Assembly (NCBI GenBank): GCA_037138335.1
Contig: JBAXIO010000001.1
Coordinates: 62,001-126,000 of the forward strand
Origin: CAIRDP01 sp037138335
GTDB lineage: Bacteria > Bacteroidota > Bacteroidia > Bacteroidales > FEN-979
Direction of reading: 5' to 3'
DNA length: 64,000 nt
The translations under genes were made by a program, and so were the position numbers. The notes beneath the pieces were generated by a model, which ran no database searches, was not told where the DNA came from, and saw only the letters and a list, made by a program, of their open reading frames with translations. This document shows positions 33,991 to 41,429 of the stretch, in pieces. How positions within the stretch are numbered: the stretch's first letter is position 1; every line of letters starts with the position of its first letter.

Positions 33991-34020
33991 GTGTCACTTT
34001 TCCGATTATTCCGGATTAAG
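33991..34020 (+). promoter_or_regulatory. L-leader 3 (upstream of the PIN module)
   Basis: Plus strand: GTGTCACTTTT, nine variable bases, CCGGATTAAG. 30 bp. It lies 90 bp before the antitoxin gene, with a separate -7 element (TATCTTTG, 34085-34092) closer to the gene. Confidence 0.65.
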
Positions 34021-34084
34021 TATCATGAGGATTGAAATGTACCCTCAGGTAGCTGACACTATTGTAATCACCTCTTTTATTAAC

Positions 34085-34092
34085 TATCTTTG
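34085..34092 (+). promoter_or_regulatory. -7 promoter element of the PIN toxin-antitoxin operon
   Basis: TATCTTTG, 17 bp before the antitoxin ATG. Confidence 0.7.
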
Positions 34093-34109
34093 CAACAAGA
34101 ATCAGTCAA

Positions 34110-34325
34110 ATGACAATTCAACAATCTGGATCGGAAATAGTTATTCGCTTGTCCTCAAGACTAAAGCTCAAGGACATCAAGGAATTTATTGATTATCTTA
34201 CCTATAAAGAAGCTATTGCTGATTCCAAAGCAACACAAACTGATATTGACAAACTTGCCAGGGAAGTTAACAAGGGTTGGTGGAAATCAAACCGGGTAAG
34301 ATTTGTCAATGAGAATTGTGATTGA
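34110..34325 (+). CDS. Putative antitoxin of a PIN-domain module
   Basis: 71 residues: IVIRLSSRLKLKDIKEFIDY, then LTYKEAIADSKATQTDIDKL and a basic end (GWWKSNRVRF). The N-terminal beta strand followed by helices suggests a ribbon-helix-helix-like antitoxin, but no family is certain. The gene overlaps the PIN gene by 17 nt, which is the usual antitoxin-first order. Confidence 0.75.
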   Translation: MTIQQSGSEIVIRLSSRLKLKDIKEFIDYLTYKEAIADSKATQTDIDKLAREVNKGWWKSNRVRFVNENCD

Positions 34326-34755
34326 TACCAATATTCTTTTCAGCGCATTACTTAGCAGGAAGAGCACTTTGGGTAACATGATCCTTCTCTCGGGATCCAG
34401 GGTAACCTTCTATGGTGGCAATCATCTAAGGGATGAGATCCAGAGGAATTGGGAGAAGCTTAGGAAAATGTCAGGATTGTCTGACAAGGAGTTAAATGAC
34501 TCATTCTTTGTTCTTTCTAAAAAGGTAAGCTTTATTGAAGAGGAACTGATTCCTTTGGAGATATGGTTAAAAGCCGAAAAGCTCACCAGAGGAATCGATA
34601 TTGATGATGCGCCCTTCATCGCTCTGGCTGAATATCTAAGTGCATTTCTTTGGACTGGGGATAAAGTGCTATATAACGGACTTAAGAACAGGAATTACAA
34701 GAAAATTGTCAATACAAAGGATCTTCAGCGTCTATTGTCTCACAGACACTCCTAG
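34309..34755 (+). CDS. PIN-domain ribonuclease toxin
   Basis: 148 residues from ATG 34309. PIN acidic residues are present: Asp6 in RIVIDTNILFSALL, Glu43 in LRDEI, Asp100 in RGIDIDDAPFIALAEY and Asp118 in LWTGDKVLYNGL. PIN toxins of VapC-like modules cleave tRNA or other RNA. A TTG two codons upstream is a weaker start candidate. The first 17 nt overlap the antitoxin gene. Confidence 0.88.
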   Translation: MRIVIDTNILFSALLSRKSTLGNMILLSGSRVTFYGGNHLRDEIQRNWEKLRKMSGLSDKELNDSFFVLSKKVSFIEEELIPLEIWLKAEKLTRGIDIDDAPFIALAEYLSAFLWTGDKVLYNGLKNRNYKKIVNTKDLQRLLSHRHS

Positions 34756-34825
34756 CTTTTCCTCCATCGGACTCGATTGGGTTACTCCATAGCACCTTTC
34801 CCTTGACTTTCCCTTCCCGTTGTCG

Positions 34826-34833
34826 TATCTTTG
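34826..34833 (+). promoter_or_regulatory. -7 promoter element, probably for the 34994 gene
   Basis: TATCTTTG, 160 bp before the start codon, so the transcript would have an unusually long leader that also covers M-box 6. Confidence 0.5.
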
Positions 34834-34936
34834 CAACAGCATCAGGAATCCTTGAGTGGATGCCAACCGAGCAACGAACGCCACGGTGGCAAAGCGATGC
34901 GGACTTATGGTCAAAAGGGTTCGTTTTTTTATTTCC

Positions 34937-34956
34937 CGCACCTCATCCGCAGTCCA
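34937..34956 (-). repeat. M-box 6 (inverted)
   Basis: Minus strand: GGACTGCGGATGAGGTGCGG. It lies between the PIN module and the next gene. Confidence 0.7.
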
Positions 34957-34993
34957 TCCTGAAGCAATGATGTTTAACCTTTAAAACCATTGC

Positions 34994-35806
34994 ATGATGG
35001 AAACAAATTCATTGAATTTTTTCGGAAGGGAGCTGCCTTCATCCCTGGGGTACGGAGTACTCGACAAAAGCAGCGTGAAGATCGAAAACGAGGTGATCAG
35101 CGCCGATTACCTCCTCGAATGCGACCGCTCGGTGGTCCACATTGTTAAGTGGGAGAAAGATCGTTGTGAGTTGAGGACCCTGATTCATGGGGAATTTTGC
35201 GGCACCAGCACTTATCCCGGACTGGAGCATGTCCTCACCAACGATTTCTTTGTGAGGGACTTCAGCAAAGATCCCGTATTCCTGTTCCTTAGCAAAGAAA
35301 CCAGCCGGCAGGGAAACATCTGGATACAACATCCGCCCTCAAAAGAAAAAGAGCAGCAAAAAATCATTCATTACCCCGCCGGGCTGCTGATGCTGTTCAG
35401 GCTGCCTGTCCTTACGAAGAGCCCGCAGTACAACAGTTTCCTTGAAACCCGAAAGCCAGGTCAGCCCATCAGTTTTTTCAGGGAGGGCAAAGGATTTTTA
35501 CTCATTGCCGATGCGTCTCAGACATTAAAGCAATACCCTGTGATCATCGCCGATTTCATTGTCCCCCTGGCCCGGATGTGGAGCGCGGCAGGGACATTCG
35601 CAGGCCGCGGCATCATTGATCCCCGCAAGCCCAACAGGCTCATCATCGACGAATCGGGAAATGCCGAATCAACCTTCATGCAGATCTATCCCGGCGACCT
35701 CAGCAACCCCTGTTTCGCCATAGTTTTCAAGGATTGCGACGAGAAACAAAGGGAAGGAATTGCGAAACTGTTATCCGACAGCCTCAGGGCGAAGAAATCC
35801 GCCTGA
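34994..35806 (+). CDS. Hypothetical protein, unknown family
   Basis: 270 residues, no signal peptide or membrane helix. Hints are LECDRSVVHIVKWEKDRCEL, GNIWIQHPPSKEKEQQ, an ADFIVPLARMWSAAGTFAGR stretch and a DSLRAKKSA end. Codon use looks like the core genes (GC-rich), unlike the AT-rich neighbours to the right. The 3' end of this gene with its M-box is found again, partly deleted, at 31802-31905. No function can be named. Confidence 0.65.
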   Translation: MMETNSLNFFGRELPSSLGYGVLDKSSVKIENEVISADYLLECDRSVVHIVKWEKDRCELRTLIHGEFCGTSTYPGLEHVLTNDFFVRDFSKDPVFLFLSKETSRQGNIWIQHPPSKEKEQQKIIHYPAGLLMLFRLPVLTKSPQYNSFLETRKPGQPISFFREGKGFLLIADASQTLKQYPVIIADFIVPLARMWSAAGTFAGRGIIDPRKPNRLIIDESGNAESTFMQIYPGDLSNPCFAIVFKDCDEKQREGIAKLLSDSLRAKKSA

Positions 35807-35835
35807 AAGGTTTTTCAATGGATTACTTTTTTTCG

Positions 35836-35862
35836 GGACTGCGGATGGGGGAGCGGCGGGGA
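35836..35862 (+). repeat. M-box 7
   Basis: GGGACTGCGGATGGGGGAGC followed by GGCGGGG, starting 30 bp after the stop of the 34994 gene, in the same orientation. Confidence 0.8.
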
Positions 35863-35898
35863 TCCGTCAAAGGCAGAAGTTGCGAAATAGATGGATTT

Positions 35899-36204
35899 TC
35901 AGAAGACAATTTCAATATTTACCTTACCCCCAAGACCTTTTTCTACAATGTCAAAAAAGGTTTTGAGGTTGATGTTAGAGCCGTCATTTTCGACCCGAGA
36001 GATATAGCTTCTTTTCTTTGAAATGATTGATGCAAGCTCTTCCTGGGTCATGTTCCTGCTTTCCCTGGCCTGGCGGATCATTGCACCGATTACAAAAGAT
36101 TTGCTCTCTCTTTCAAGTCCGTCGCGCTCCGGCGTTCCCAACTCGCCAAAGATTTCATCCTTGATTTTGGACCATGATTTTGTGCCGGAATGTTCTTTTC
36201 TCAT
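35899..36204 (-). CDS. HigA-like XRE-family antitoxin
   Basis: 101 residues. N-terminal KIKDEIFGELGTPERD, typical of HigA partners, then an XRE helix-turn-helix: IRQARESRNMTQEELASIIS, KKRSYISRVEN, and the dimer strand VNIEIVF. It would bind its operator together with the toxin. Its ATG overlaps the stop of the small upstream frame (ATGA). Confidence 0.85.
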   Translation of the reverse strand: MRKEHSGTKSWSKIKDEIFGELGTPERDGLERESKSFVIGAMIRQARESRNMTQEELASIISKKRSYISRVENDGSNINLKTFFDIVEKGLGGKVNIEIVF

Positions 36205-36368
36205 ATCAGTCCTATGGTTTTTTCTTCGAAGAATTCCTCAAAGTAGTGCCTGTAAGCAATTATTGTTCGAACTTTCTCCAATTCCTTTTCAATAGGCGAA
36301 GGTAACTTTAAAGTTACTTTGCTGCAAATGAAATATCTTCTCGGAAATTTATATTTAAGGACTTGCAT
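36201..36368 (-). CDS. Small protein upstream of HigA, candidate toxin or toxin remnant
   Basis: 55 residues from ATG 36368: basic N-terminus (MQVLKYKFPRRYFI), then IEKELEKVRTIIAYRHYFEE. The stop overlaps the HigA start by the ATGA arrangement, so the gene is likely translated. A HigB toxin is expected in this place, but the sequence is shorter than HigB and lacks its recognisable core. The frame is open for about 17 more codons upstream without a standard start, so it may be the 3' end of a truncated toxin gene. Confidence 0.5.
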   Translation of the reverse strand: MQVLKYKFPRRYFICSKVTLKLPSPIEKELEKVRTIIAYRHYFEEFFEEKTIGLI

Positions 36369-36438
36369 CCCTTCAGGAATGCATCGGAATTCATCCGTCC
36401 CGTATGATAAAATAACAAGGATTTTCGTTATATTTGTG

Positions 36439-36912
36439 TTACTTGATGATAATTTTAAATTTTATTAAATCGTTTATCTCATTCATACATTCAGCAGTGT
36501 TTTTTAATACTTGATCTTCCCAAAATCGTAATACTGTCCATCCCATTGATTCCAGTTTTATTTTTACTTCGATATCTCTCTCAATATTTCTCTCTATCTT
36601 AGGTATCCAAAAATCTCTATTACTCTTAAGTTTACGTTTCTCTTTTTCCCATTCCTTCCCATGCCAGAAACCACCATCGACAAATATTGCAATCTTCAGA
36701 GGAGTAATTGCAATATCGGGTTTACCAGGTAACGTTTTGAGGTTTTTCCGATATCTTAACCCATTATTCCAAATACACAATCTTAAGGTTTTTTCTGCCT
36801 TTGTTTCTTTGCTTTTTATTTTCCTCATCAGCCTTGATCTTTCAGGCGTTGTTGTGAACCCTGAACGTGGGTTGAATTCCGGAACTTTTGGACCTTGTTT
36901 GTTTAATATCAT
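36439..36912 (-). CDS. vsr: Very short patch repair (Vsr) endonuclease
   Basis: 157 residues: TPERSRLMRKIKSKETKAEK, LRYRKNLKTLPGKPDI (catalytic Asp in PGKPDI), IAIFVDGGFWHGKEW, FWIPKIERNIERD, WTVLRFWEDQV. Vsr nicks DNA next to T:G mismatches that arise when 5-methylcytosine deaminates. It is encoded divergently from the cytosine methyltransferase at 37001, as is common for Dcm-type pairs. The -7 element TACATTTG lies at 36930-36937 (minus strand). Confidence 0.93.
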   Translation of the reverse strand: MILNKQGPKVPEFNPRSGFTTTPERSRLMRKIKSKETKAEKTLRLCIWNNGLRYRKNLKTLPGKPDIAITPLKIAIFVDGGFWHGKEWEKEKRKLKSNRDFWIPKIERNIERDIEVKIKLESMGWTVLRFWEDQVLKNTAECMNEINDLIKFKIIIK

Positions 36913-36929
36913 TGTTGATATCTTTATTG

Positions 36930-36937
36930 CAAATGTA
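36930..36937 (-). promoter_or_regulatory. -7 promoter element of vsr
   Basis: TACATTTG on the minus strand, 17 bp before the vsr ATG. Confidence 0.55.
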
Positions 36938-37000
36938 AGTTGACAAGCAATTTTTTCTTTAAACTTGTATACTAAGGTTATTTTTTTTATTTATCTAAAT

Positions 37001-38296
37001 ATGAGTGACTTGAAGGCTGTATGTCTTGACGATTTTATTAATACCGATATTAAATCTTTAATTCAAGAAAGGCTACAATTTCGTAAAGCGGCATTAACGC
37101 ATTATCTCCATAATCATAAGAATCCGATTGCAGTTGCATATAAAAAAGAAGCCCTTTCATTTGTAAAAAACTCACTTGAAATAAGCAATCCCGAATTAAC
37201 AGTCGATGACAATTTAGCAAATATTACATTACTTGAACTACTTAATGATCCATTTTCGAATATCTTATATCCTCCTCCGCTAAATCCATCATTTACTTTT
37301 ATTGATCTTTTCGCTGGAATTGGAGGGTTTAGACTTGCTGGCCAGCGATTAGGTGGTAAATGTGTATTTTCAAGTGAGTGGGACTCACATGCTCAATCAA
37401 CTTATTTAGCGAATTTTGGAGAGGTTCCATTTGGAGATATTACGACAGATGAAATAAAAAACCTGATTCCTGAAAAATTTGATATTCTTTTTGCTGGCTT
37501 TCCATGCCAGCCGTTTAGTTATGCAGGGCGTAATGCAGGTTTTGAGGACAAGACAAGAGGAACATTGTTTTTTGATATACTAGATATTTTAAAGAAGCAT
37601 ACCCCGGCTGCTTTCTTGTTAGAAAACGTAAAGGGTTTGAAATCTCATGATGGTGGTAAAACTCTCAGTCTGATAGTAGAATCATTGAGAAATCTCGGGT
37701 ACAATATTAAGTGGCATATATTGAACAGTTATGATTTCGGATTGCCACAATATAGGGAGAGATGGTATTGTGTCGGATTAAGAAAGGAAGTCGATTTTAC
37801 CTTTCCAACGGGCAACAGTAGAGGTGTTTCGTTAAAATCGATAATCGATGAAGATTCAAACAGAAATTCTAAATTAAAACTTTCTGATTTCGAAATCGAT
37901 AGAATCAATTTTCATTTCAATTCAAAGGGGGAAAGAGTCCAGCATGACAATTCTAGGTATGCTTCTAAGACTAAGAAAGGTCGGCATGGGGTGTATTCCT
38001 ATCAAAAACCTGATGGTTCATTGCGTTTTCATATTGGGGATAAAGCGAAAACGCAAATTCAGGAAGCTTTCTATGCTTGTCTTGAGACATACGCCCCTAC
38101 TATTATTGCAAATCGAGTTCCCAAATTATGGGATCTAAAACGTCGGTTGTCGGTATTGGAAAGTAAACGACTACAGGGATTTCCTGATGATTTTAAATTT
38201 ATCGTGTCAGATAATCAGGCATACAGACAACTTGGGAATTCGGTTTCAGTTCCAGTTTTGAGTTCCGTCATCGAAGAAATTATCAGGTATATATAA
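37001..38296 (+). CDS. dcm: DNA (cytosine-5-)-methyltransferase
   Basis: 431 residues from ATG 37001; an upstream TTG frame lies in the AT-rich promoter region. Residues 1-96 are an N-terminal extension with no recognised motif. The methyltransferase core has motif I FTFIDLFAGIGGF (98-110), motif IV with catalytic Cys169 in GFPCQPFS, motif VI LLENVKG, motif VIII PQYRERWYCVG and motif X RQLGNSVSVPV. The recognition sequence cannot be read. It heads an operon with McrB- and McrC-like genes (10 and 7 bp gaps) and should protect the host from that nuclease. Confidence 0.95.
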   Translation: MSDLKAVCLDDFINTDIKSLIQERLQFRKAALTHYLHNHKNPIAVAYKKEALSFVKNSLEISNPELTVDDNLANITLLELLNDPFSNILYPPPLNPSFTFIDLFAGIGGFRLAGQRLGGKCVFSSEWDSHAQSTYLANFGEVPFGDITTDEIKNLIPEKFDILFAGFPCQPFSYAGRNAGFEDKTRGTLFFDILDILKKHTPAAFLLENVKGLKSHDGGKTLSLIVESLRNLGYNIKWHILNSYDFGLPQYRERWYCVGLRKEVDFTFPTGNSRGVSLKSIIDEDSNRNSKLKLSDFEIDRINFHFNSKGERVQHDNSRYASKTKKGRHGVYSYQKPDGSLRFHIGDKAKTQIQEAFYACLETYAPTIIANRVPKLWDLKRRLSVLESKRLQGFPDDFKFIVSDNQAYRQLGNSVSVPVLSSVIEEIIRYI

Positions 38297-38306
38297 AGCC
38301 ATTATT

Positions 38307-40025
38307 ATGAAGTATATTGATGAACAGTATCTAATCGATGCTTGGCTTAGGATTATCACCAGTGGAGAATCGTCAAAAGCATCACTTAATAAGTTTTTTG
38401 GCCTGCTTGAAATAATTAATCAAATTGACGAAGGACAAGCTCCGTCAATTCAAACTAATATTTGTTATTCAGTCAGGACAAGTCAGCTTTCTAATGCATT
38501 ACAGGACCTATATTATTTTGGAGCTTCAAAGAAAGATTTTACAAGTTCATTATTTTATTACGCAGTTTTTCCATTTGATTGGCAAGACAATGTATTCCAG
38601 ATATTGCTGAAAAATAAATCATTATCTATTTCAGATGTTGCGACAATTTGTCTTCATAACAACCCATTCCAAGATAACCAATCAAGCTCGGACATTGTTA
38701 ACCTTTTCAGGACAAAGTATAAAATATCCTCTGCTGAGGAAATGTTTTTCACTACGGAATTGACTGAAATAAACTTCTCGACTGAAAAATCCAATAGGAT
38801 AAATCTGCTTAGAAAGTTCAAGGAGCTTTTTAATTCTTTAGATTCCTATAATTTTACTATTGGTTTTGAAAGATCATTGCTGAAATCAAATCCTGGTAAT
38901 TTACCACAAGGGCCATTCATACAACCACTATATGCCTCCCTTGAAGGAAGTAGGATGTTGCTTCTATCTGATTTCGATTTGTCGCAGCATTATAATATAA
39001 CACCTTTTGGAACCCCGAAACAGCCACAATCAACACCAACAATTTCAATTGATGACATTCCTAGGAATAAAATAATTTATGGAGCACCAGGGACTGGTAA
39101 AAGTTATGAATTGCATATTCAAGCTAAAAAGAGCGGATTTCGCGATGAAAATACCATAAGGATTACATTTCATCCTAATTACACCTATCAACAATTTGTT
39201 GGCACCTATAAACCTACGCCATTATACAAGACAATTGCAAATGAAAATATTGAACTATTTGGCAGTAACAGGTTTGAGAAATTAAAAGCTCCGTTTGATA
39301 AAGAACCATTAATTGATTATTCATTTGTTCCTGGTCCTTTACTGAATTTGTTGATAAAGTCGTATGAGAATATTAATGATAGATTTCTTTTAATCATTGA
39401 AGAAATTAATAGAGCTGTTGTTTCTTCGGTTTTTGGAGATGTATTTCAGCTTCTGGATAGAGATGAAAACACTGGCGAGAGTCAGTATGATATTCAGTTC
39501 AACCAAGATATATTGAATTTCTTATCAAGTCGAAATATTCATGGCTCAAAATTTAAATTACCCTTTAACTTATATATTTGGGCAACGATGAACAGTGCCG
39601 ATCAAGGAGTTATGCCTTTAGATTCTGCATTTAAAAGAAGGTGGAGCTTTGAATATTTGCCTTTGAACGCTAAAGCAAAGGAAGTCAATGATCAAATGAT
39701 TTTCTTTCAAAATAAATTGTTCAATTGGAATGGATTCCGGGATGTTTTAAATAAAAGGCTCATTCAACTTGGAGTTCCAGAAGACAAACTAATAGGTCCG
39801 TTCTTTTTAAACAAAAAAGAGCTTCGAAATACGAGTTCTATAAAAAACAAATTACTCCTTTATTTAAGGGATGACGTTGTTAGGCATAATCCCGAAAGCC
39901 TATTCAAACAAAAAACTTTTTCTGAGATTGTTTTTGCTTATGATTCCAACTTGGAAATATTTTCCAACCTCAATTTAAAAGATGAAATTGGTGTTGACAT
40001 TCCCTTACAAGAAGAGGATCAATAA
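38307..40025 (+). CDS. McrB-like AAA+ restriction NTPase
   Basis: 572 residues. The first 240 form an unrecognised, probably DNA-recognition, domain. The AAA+ module has Walker A GAPGTGKS (Lys265), RITFHPNYTYQQFVGTYKP, Walker B LLIIEEINRA (about 362) and the McrB-type sensor ATMNSADQGVMPLD followed by AFKRRW. In McrBC the B subunit binds DNA and translocates with GTP while C cuts. Here the pairing with a C5 methyltransferase resembles LlaJI- and BsuMI-type restriction systems rather than a stand-alone type IV enzyme. Confidence 0.9.
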   Translation: MKYIDEQYLIDAWLRIITSGESSKASLNKFFGLLEIINQIDEGQAPSIQTNICYSVRTSQLSNALQDLYYFGASKKDFTSSLFYYAVFPFDWQDNVFQILLKNKSLSISDVATICLHNNPFQDNQSSSDIVNLFRTKYKISSAEEMFFTTELTEINFSTEKSNRINLLRKFKELFNSLDSYNFTIGFERSLLKSNPGNLPQGPFIQPLYASLEGSRMLLLSDFDLSQHYNITPFGTPKQPQSTPTISIDDIPRNKIIYGAPGTGKSYELHIQAKKSGFRDENTIRITFHPNYTYQQFVGTYKPTPLYKTIANENIELFGSNRFEKLKAPFDKEPLIDYSFVPGPLLNLLIKSYENINDRFLLIIEEINRAVVSSVFGDVFQLLDRDENTGESQYDIQFNQDILNFLSSRNIHGSKFKLPFNLYIWATMNSADQGVMPLDSAFKRRWSFEYLPLNAKAKEVNDQMIFFQNKLFNWNGFRDVLNKRLIQLGVPEDKLIGPFFLNKKELRNTSSIKNKLLLYLRDDVVRHNPESLFKQKTFSEIVFAYDSNLEIFSNLNLKDEIGVDIPLQEEDQ

Positions 40026-40032
40026 ATATTGA

Positions 40033-41379
40033 ATGTTTGCAATTAAACATCATTTATTGTTTGTTGAGGATGAATACCTTCAACCATTGGATTTTCATTC
40101 CTCACTTAACAATGATAATGAGTTGATATCGAATTTGTTCGAATTATCCTATTTGAAACAAAACGAAAAAGGATTTTGGGCGTTTCAATTTGTGGGTGTC
40201 ATTGTTAGTAATGGTACTATTATTTGTGTCTTACCAAAATACTATCATAACAAACTTATTCATCCTGAAGATGCCTTTGGTGATTTTATTAAAATTTATA
40301 AAGTTTTAAAATCTTTTGGATCCGAAGATTCTGACATTCCAGATTGTCAACAAATGTCAAACATTGAAAGTCTTAATAATTCAGAGATTGTTCTAGCAGA
40401 AAAATTTTTAAAGGATTATTTTGAGTACGGAATTTTCATCAAATCGAAGAATCACGAAATTGTCATGTCGGATGGTGATACAAACTGGACAAAAACAGTT
40501 GATCTAATGCATCCGTATTTTTCTCGAGGAGCGCCATTTTACAATGATAAGTATTCAGATACCTCAATTACGGAAGAAACTAATTTAATTACTCAAACGC
40601 ACAAATGGATTCTTAAATATTGTTCTGAGAAATACGGTGAATTATTAGACTTTTCTTATAGTGTTTTATTCGATTGTCCATCTGAAATATATTCTATTTC
40701 TAGTATCCAAGGCATTATAATCGCAATCGATAGAGAAATGAGGGAAACATTTATCGATTGGGAAATCAGACTTTTAAAAAGAATGAAACTTTTTTTGGAA
40801 AAGTTATTTACCTATAATGAAAATGAATATTCGATCTTCGGTACAGGCTACTTCAATCAAATTTGGGAAAAAACTTGCAGTACTATTTTTGCAAACCAGA
40901 TACAAAGCTTTCGTGATCAAATACCTTTTCCATTATGGAATGACCTAACAGGTCATTCCATAATGAAAGAAACCTTAAAACCTGATATCATAGCAACTTA
41001 CAAGGGGGAATTTGATGCTTTATTCATTTTCGATGCAAAATATTATAATATAATATTAAAACATAATCCAAGGTTTGATATTTTATCAAATCCGGGAATA
41101 GAAGATATCGGAAAACAATTTTTATATAACAAAGCTTTCGAAAAAGCTCCATTTGTTTATAAATTCAATTGTTTTTTATTCCCAAATATTCAACATCCAT
41201 TCTTTGACATTTTTGGTTCAATAGAGTTTGACCTTTTTCAAAATCAGAAAATATTTAACATATATATTTCTGCAAACAAGGTGTTTGATTCATATTTGCA
41301 AGGTGGTGAAATAGGGGTAGAAAATCTTATGATACTCGCAAAAACAATAATTGAACTTCAAGATAATTCGGCCGTTTAA
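40033..41379 (+). CDS. McrC-like restriction nuclease subunit
   Basis: 448 residues. The C-terminal PD-(D/E)xK nuclease has LKPDIIATYKGEFDALF with Asp318 and FIFDAKYY with Asp334-Ala-Lys336. The N-terminal part (ISNLFELSYLKQNEKGFWAF, NGTIICVLPKYYH) is of the McrC/DUF2357 kind. It starts 7 bp after the McrB-like gene. A perfect 35-bp palindrome lies at 40931-40965, coding for WNDLTGHSIM just before the nuclease motif. Confidence 0.87.
   Translation: MFAIKHHLLFVEDEYLQPLDFHSSLNNDNELISNLFELSYLKQNEKGFWAFQFVGVIVSNGTIICVLPKYYHNKLIHPEDAFGDFIKIYKVLKSFGSEDSDIPDCQQMSNIESLNNSEIVLAEKFLKDYFEYGIFIKSKNHEIVMSDGDTNWTKTVDLMHPYFSRGAPFYNDKYSDTSITEETNLITQTHKWILKYCSEKYGELLDFSYSVLFDCPSEIYSISSIQGIIIAIDREMRETFIDWEIRLLKRMKLFLEKLFTYNENEYSIFGTGYFNQIWEKTCSTIFANQIQSFRDQIPFPLWNDLTGHSIMKETLKPDIIATYKGEFDALFIFDAKYYNIILKHNPRFDILSNPGIEDIGKQFLYNKAFEKAPFVYKFNCFLFPNIQHPFFDIFGSIEFDLFQNQKIFNIYISANKVFDSYLQGGEIGVENLMILAKTIIELQDNSAV
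40931..40965. repeat. Palindrome inside the McrC-like gene
   Basis: Perfect 16-bp arms CATTATGGAATGACCT / AGGTCATTCCATAATG around AAC. Confidence 0.93.
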
Positions 41380-41384
41380 TTCTT

Positions 41385-41402
41385 CTAATATTTTTATATT
41401 AG
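41385..41402. terminator. Possible weak bidirectional terminator
   Basis: CTAATAT / ATATTAG around TTTT, between two convergent genes. AT-only stem, so low confidence. Confidence 0.3.
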
Positions 41403-41429
41403 TTAGTAATGTGCTCTAAGTCTGCTAAT

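Noticed and set aside
30312..35862. Integron-like cassette array with attC sites
   Set aside because: Spacing and repeat-gene-repeat order are suggestive, but there is no tyrosine integrase, module genes are in both orientations, and I could not find properly ordered RYYYAAC/GTTRRRY core sites. Kept only as an analogy.
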